A stretch of 7,780 nt of DNA from assembly GCA_003532515.1 (NCBI GenBank), contig DOEX01000198.1, positions 1 to 7,780 on the forward strand, read 5' to 3'. This document shows positions 6,797 to 7,780 of the stretch, piece after piece. The stretch is from Anaerolineaceae bacterium. GTDB lineage: Bacteria; Chloroflexota; Anaerolineae; Anaerolineales; Anaerolineaceae. The notes under the pieces are model-generated. The model searched no databases. It was not told where the DNA came from and worked only from the letters and a program-made list of their open reading frames with translations. A program made the translations under genes and the position numbers. Each line of letters opens with the position of its first letter. The stretch's first letter is position 1.

Positions 6797-6867
6797 AAGA
6801 CCCTCACCCCCGCTTCGCGGAACCAGCCTTTGGCTGGACTTCGCCTACCCCAGATGGAGGAGGGCTT
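6797..6867. repeat. Second hairpin-rich intergenic element (CCCTCACCCCCGC type)
   Basis: The ends AAG-A-CCCTC (6797-6805) and GAGGGCTT (6860-6867) are complementary with one bulged base. Inside are two further hairpins in a row: CCGC-TTC-GCGG (6810-6820) and the perfect CCAGCC-TTT-GGCTGG (6823-6837). The motif CTTCGC occurs twice (6813-6818, 6839-6844). The sequence is unlike the element at 6655-6731, so this is a separate family. CCCTCACCCCCGC-type intergenic repeats are, to my recollection, frequent in Anaerolineae genomes. Confidence 0.5.
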
Positions 6868-6968
6868 AAAAGATAGCTACGCTGCCGGATTGAACACTTA
6901 ACAGGGCAGGTTCGCAACTCGGCCTACAAAAAAACGGCTACACAAGGTGGATTTGCAGTGTGGCGATA

Positions 6969-6977
6969 TGTTATGAT
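6969..6977 (+). promoter_or_regulatory. Candidate extended -10 promoter of the DJ-1-like gene
   Basis: TGT-TATGAT fits an extended -10 box (TGn then TATGAT at 6972-6977). No good -35 is seen at 17 bases upstream, as is common for extended -10 promoters. The predicted start near 6984 gives a leader of about 40 bases to the ATG at 7026. Confidence 0.4.
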
Positions 6978-7013
6978 GAATTCGCTAAAGAAATTGATTT
7001 TTCCGATTGGAGA

Positions 7014-7020
7014 AAAGGAG
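7014..7020 (+). promoter_or_regulatory. Ribosome binding site deciding the start of the DJ-1-like gene
   Basis: AAAGGAG lies 5 bases before the ATG at 7026. It supports that start over the in-frame GTG at 6960, which has no such site and would add 22 residues unlike the family. Confidence 0.8.
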
Positions 7021-7025
7021 ACAAA

Positions 7026-7553
7026 ATGACACTCGAAGGTAAAAAAGTAGCTTTCCTGGTTGCGGAAGGCGTTGAAGATTTAGAATATTATTCTGTTGCT
7101 ATGCGCTTGCAAGAAGAAGGCATAATTGTTTTGACGGCAGCGATGGATTTAAAAACCGTCAAGGGAAAAAACGGGCTCGAAATCAAACCGGATACCAAAA
7201 TTGAAGACTTGAATGCAGACGAATTATTTGGGCTGGTTCTGCCGGGCGGTTGGGCTCCGGATAAAGTGCGGCGATACAAAGAAGCCACCGATCTGGTTGC
7301 CAAAGTCAACGAGCAGGGCAAAATCATTGGCATCATCTGTCATGGTGGCTTGCTGGCAATTTCGGCGAAAATTGTTGCCGGTAAGAAAACCATCGGCTCG
7401 CTCGGTATCAAGGACGATTTGCTCAATGCTGGCGCTACCTGGGTGGATGAACCCGCTTTCCGTGACGGCAACCAGGTGTGGGGCAGAGTTGTCGCAGATA
7501 TCCCGGCCTTTAACCGTGAGTTGGTTGCTGCCTTCAAGGATGCAGCCGCTTAG
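7026..7553 (+). CDS. DJ-1/PfpI family protein (glutamine amidotransferase-like fold)
   Basis: This is a 175-residue cytoplasmic protein of the DJ-1/PfpI superfamily, whose members act as stress proteins, deglycases/glyoxalases or, in archaeal PfpI, peptidases. It opens with the typical strand KKVAFLVAEGVED. An acidic cluster at residues 17-20 (EDLE) should face the active cysteine. LVLPGGWAPD (70-79) is followed by the nucleophile elbow IICHGG, with Cys105 and His106. The C-terminal region has GATWVDEP and DIPAFNRELVAAF, matching the usual DLPAF segment. The length is close to that of single-domain PfpI proteins (about 166-190). The residue after CHG is Gly, where the family usually has Pro. 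The gene has its own likely promoter and ends 66 bases before pdxS. The family is secure; the reaction is not predictable from sequence. Confidence 0.9.
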   Translation: MTLEGKKVAFLVAEGVEDLEYYSVAMRLQEEGIIVLTAAMDLKTVKGKNGLEIKPDTKIEDLNADELFGLVLPGGWAPDKVRRYKEATDLVAKVNEQGKIIGIICHGGLLAISAKIVAGKKTIGSLGIKDDLLNAGATWVDEPAFRDGNQVWGRVVADIPAFNRELVAAFKDAAA

Positions 7554-7574
7554 GCTAAAATGAGTGGCGGTTGG

Positions 7575-7583
7575 TGGTACAAT
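7575..7583 (+). promoter_or_regulatory. Candidate extended -10 promoter of pdxS
   Basis: TGG-TACAAT (TACAAT at 7578-7583) is an extended -10 box between the DJ-1-like gene and pdxS. The sequence 17 bases upstream (CTAAAA) is a poor -35. The predicted start near 7590 gives a leader of about 30 bases. Confidence 0.45.
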
Positions 7584-7600
7584 CGCAATACAAAATAAAA

Positions 7601-7611
7601 CACACTGTGTG
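7601..7611. promoter_or_regulatory. Small palindrome CACACTGTGTG at the pdxS ribosome binding site
   Basis: CACAC-T-GTGTG is a perfect inverted repeat ending on the first G of the GGAGG ribosome binding site (7611-7615). Its place in the leader could allow operator or translational control, but 5-bp arms can arise by chance. Confidence 0.25.
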
Positions 7612-7619
7612 GAGGTTGC

Positions 7620-7780
7620 ATGGAACAAGAAGTATCGGGATTTGCCGTTAAAAAAGGACTCGCTGAGATGCTTAAAGGTGGCGTTATCATGGATGTGGTT
7701 ACTGCAGACCAGGCAAAAATCGCTGAAGACGCTGGAGCGGTTGCAGTGATGGCTTTGGAACGCGTCCCGGCAGACATCCG
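7620..7780 (+). CDS. pdxS: Pyridoxal 5'-phosphate synthase subunit PdxS, 3' partial
   Basis: PdxS makes pyridoxal 5'-phosphate from ribose 5-phosphate, glyceraldehyde 3-phosphate and ammonia supplied by the glutaminase PdxT. The first 53 codons are visible. They carry the near-invariant PdxS N-terminus: KKGLAEMLKGGVIMDVV (residues 11-27), then QAKIAEDAGAVAVMALERVP (31-50). Asp25 in IMDVV corresponds to the substrate-binding Asp24 of the Bacillus subtilis enzyme. The sugar-binding lysine lies beyond the window. The ATG at 7620 follows GGAGG (7611-7615) by 4 bases. Full-length PdxS is about 290-300 residues, and pdxT often follows directly. Presence of this DXP-independent route is usual in Chloroflexota. 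Confidence 0.97.
   Translation, partial: MEQEVSGFAVKKGLAEMLKGGVIMDVVTADQAKIAEDAGAVAVMALERVPADI

Larger units (their letters stand above)
6589..6959. other. Non-coding interval with two hairpin repeats
   Basis: No convincing gene is seen on either strand in this 371-base stretch. It holds two hairpin elements (6655-6731 and 6797-6867) and A-rich, otherwise featureless sequence leading to the DJ-1-like gene. No canonical stem-plus-T-run terminator follows the zinc-ribbon gene; the first hairpin element might serve that purpose. Confidence 0.7.

Noticed and set aside
6655..6867. Small RNA gene or riboswitch upstream of the DJ-1-like gene
   Set aside because: The stems look like repeat elements and recur partly elsewhere. 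No known riboswitch core or promoter-terminator pair was recognised.
6960..7025. GTG at 6960 as the start of the DJ-1-like protein
   Set aside because: It lacks a ribosome binding site, overlaps the likely promoter and adds residues not seen in the family. ATG 7026 has AAAGGAG at proper spacing.
7564..7749. Open frame of 61 codons on the + strand overlapping pdxS
   Set aside because: It is out of frame with the unmistakable PdxS N-terminus and has no ribosome binding site.

Overview
The window (about 50% G+C by eye) looks like chromosomal DNA of a Chloroflexota bacterium, probably class Anaerolineae. The clues are a secreted multidomain nuclease whose C-terminus reads IFLPLILR (a tail I recall from many secreted Chloroflexota proteins), G+C-rich hairpin repeats between genes, and a pdxS gene of the PdxS/PdxT vitamin B6 pathway. 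The lineage call is inference, not demonstrated. All genes found are on the + strand.

Layout. (1) Bases 1-3921: the 3' part of a very large secreted ExeM/NucH-type nuclease. Its endonuclease/exonuclease/phosphatase domain has all expected motifs. Three tandem repeats of a domain I do not recognise follow, then five cadherin-like/Ig-like repeats and the short hydrophobic C-terminal tail. The gene starts upstream of the window. A strong intrinsic terminator follows it (3941-3976). (2) Bases 4114-6588: a tight three-gene operon with a TATAAT box upstream. It encodes an ABC ATPase, an ABC-2 permease overlapping it by ATGA, and, 4 bases further on, a protein with a signal peptide, an outer domain, one membrane segment and a cytoplasmic four-cysteine zinc ribbon. 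(3) Bases 6589-6959: a non-coding stretch with two hairpin-forming repeat elements. The first half of one of them recurs upstream of the ABC operon. (4) Bases 7026-7553: a DJ-1/PfpI-family protein. (5) Base 7620 to the window end: the start of pdxS, the synthase subunit of pyridoxal 5'-phosphate synthase.

Working together: the ABC ATPase and permease should form one exporter (NatAB-like), and the zinc-ribbon protein is plausibly an accessory or sensor of it. The nuclease probably scavenges extracellular DNA or RNA for phosphate and nucleosides and is separate from its neighbours. The DJ-1-like gene and pdxS each seem to have their own extended -10 promoter, so they may be neighbours without being strictly co-transcribed. 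Nothing here is clearly a defence system or mobile element. The least described items are the triple repeat of the nuclease and the transporter-linked zinc-ribbon membrane protein.
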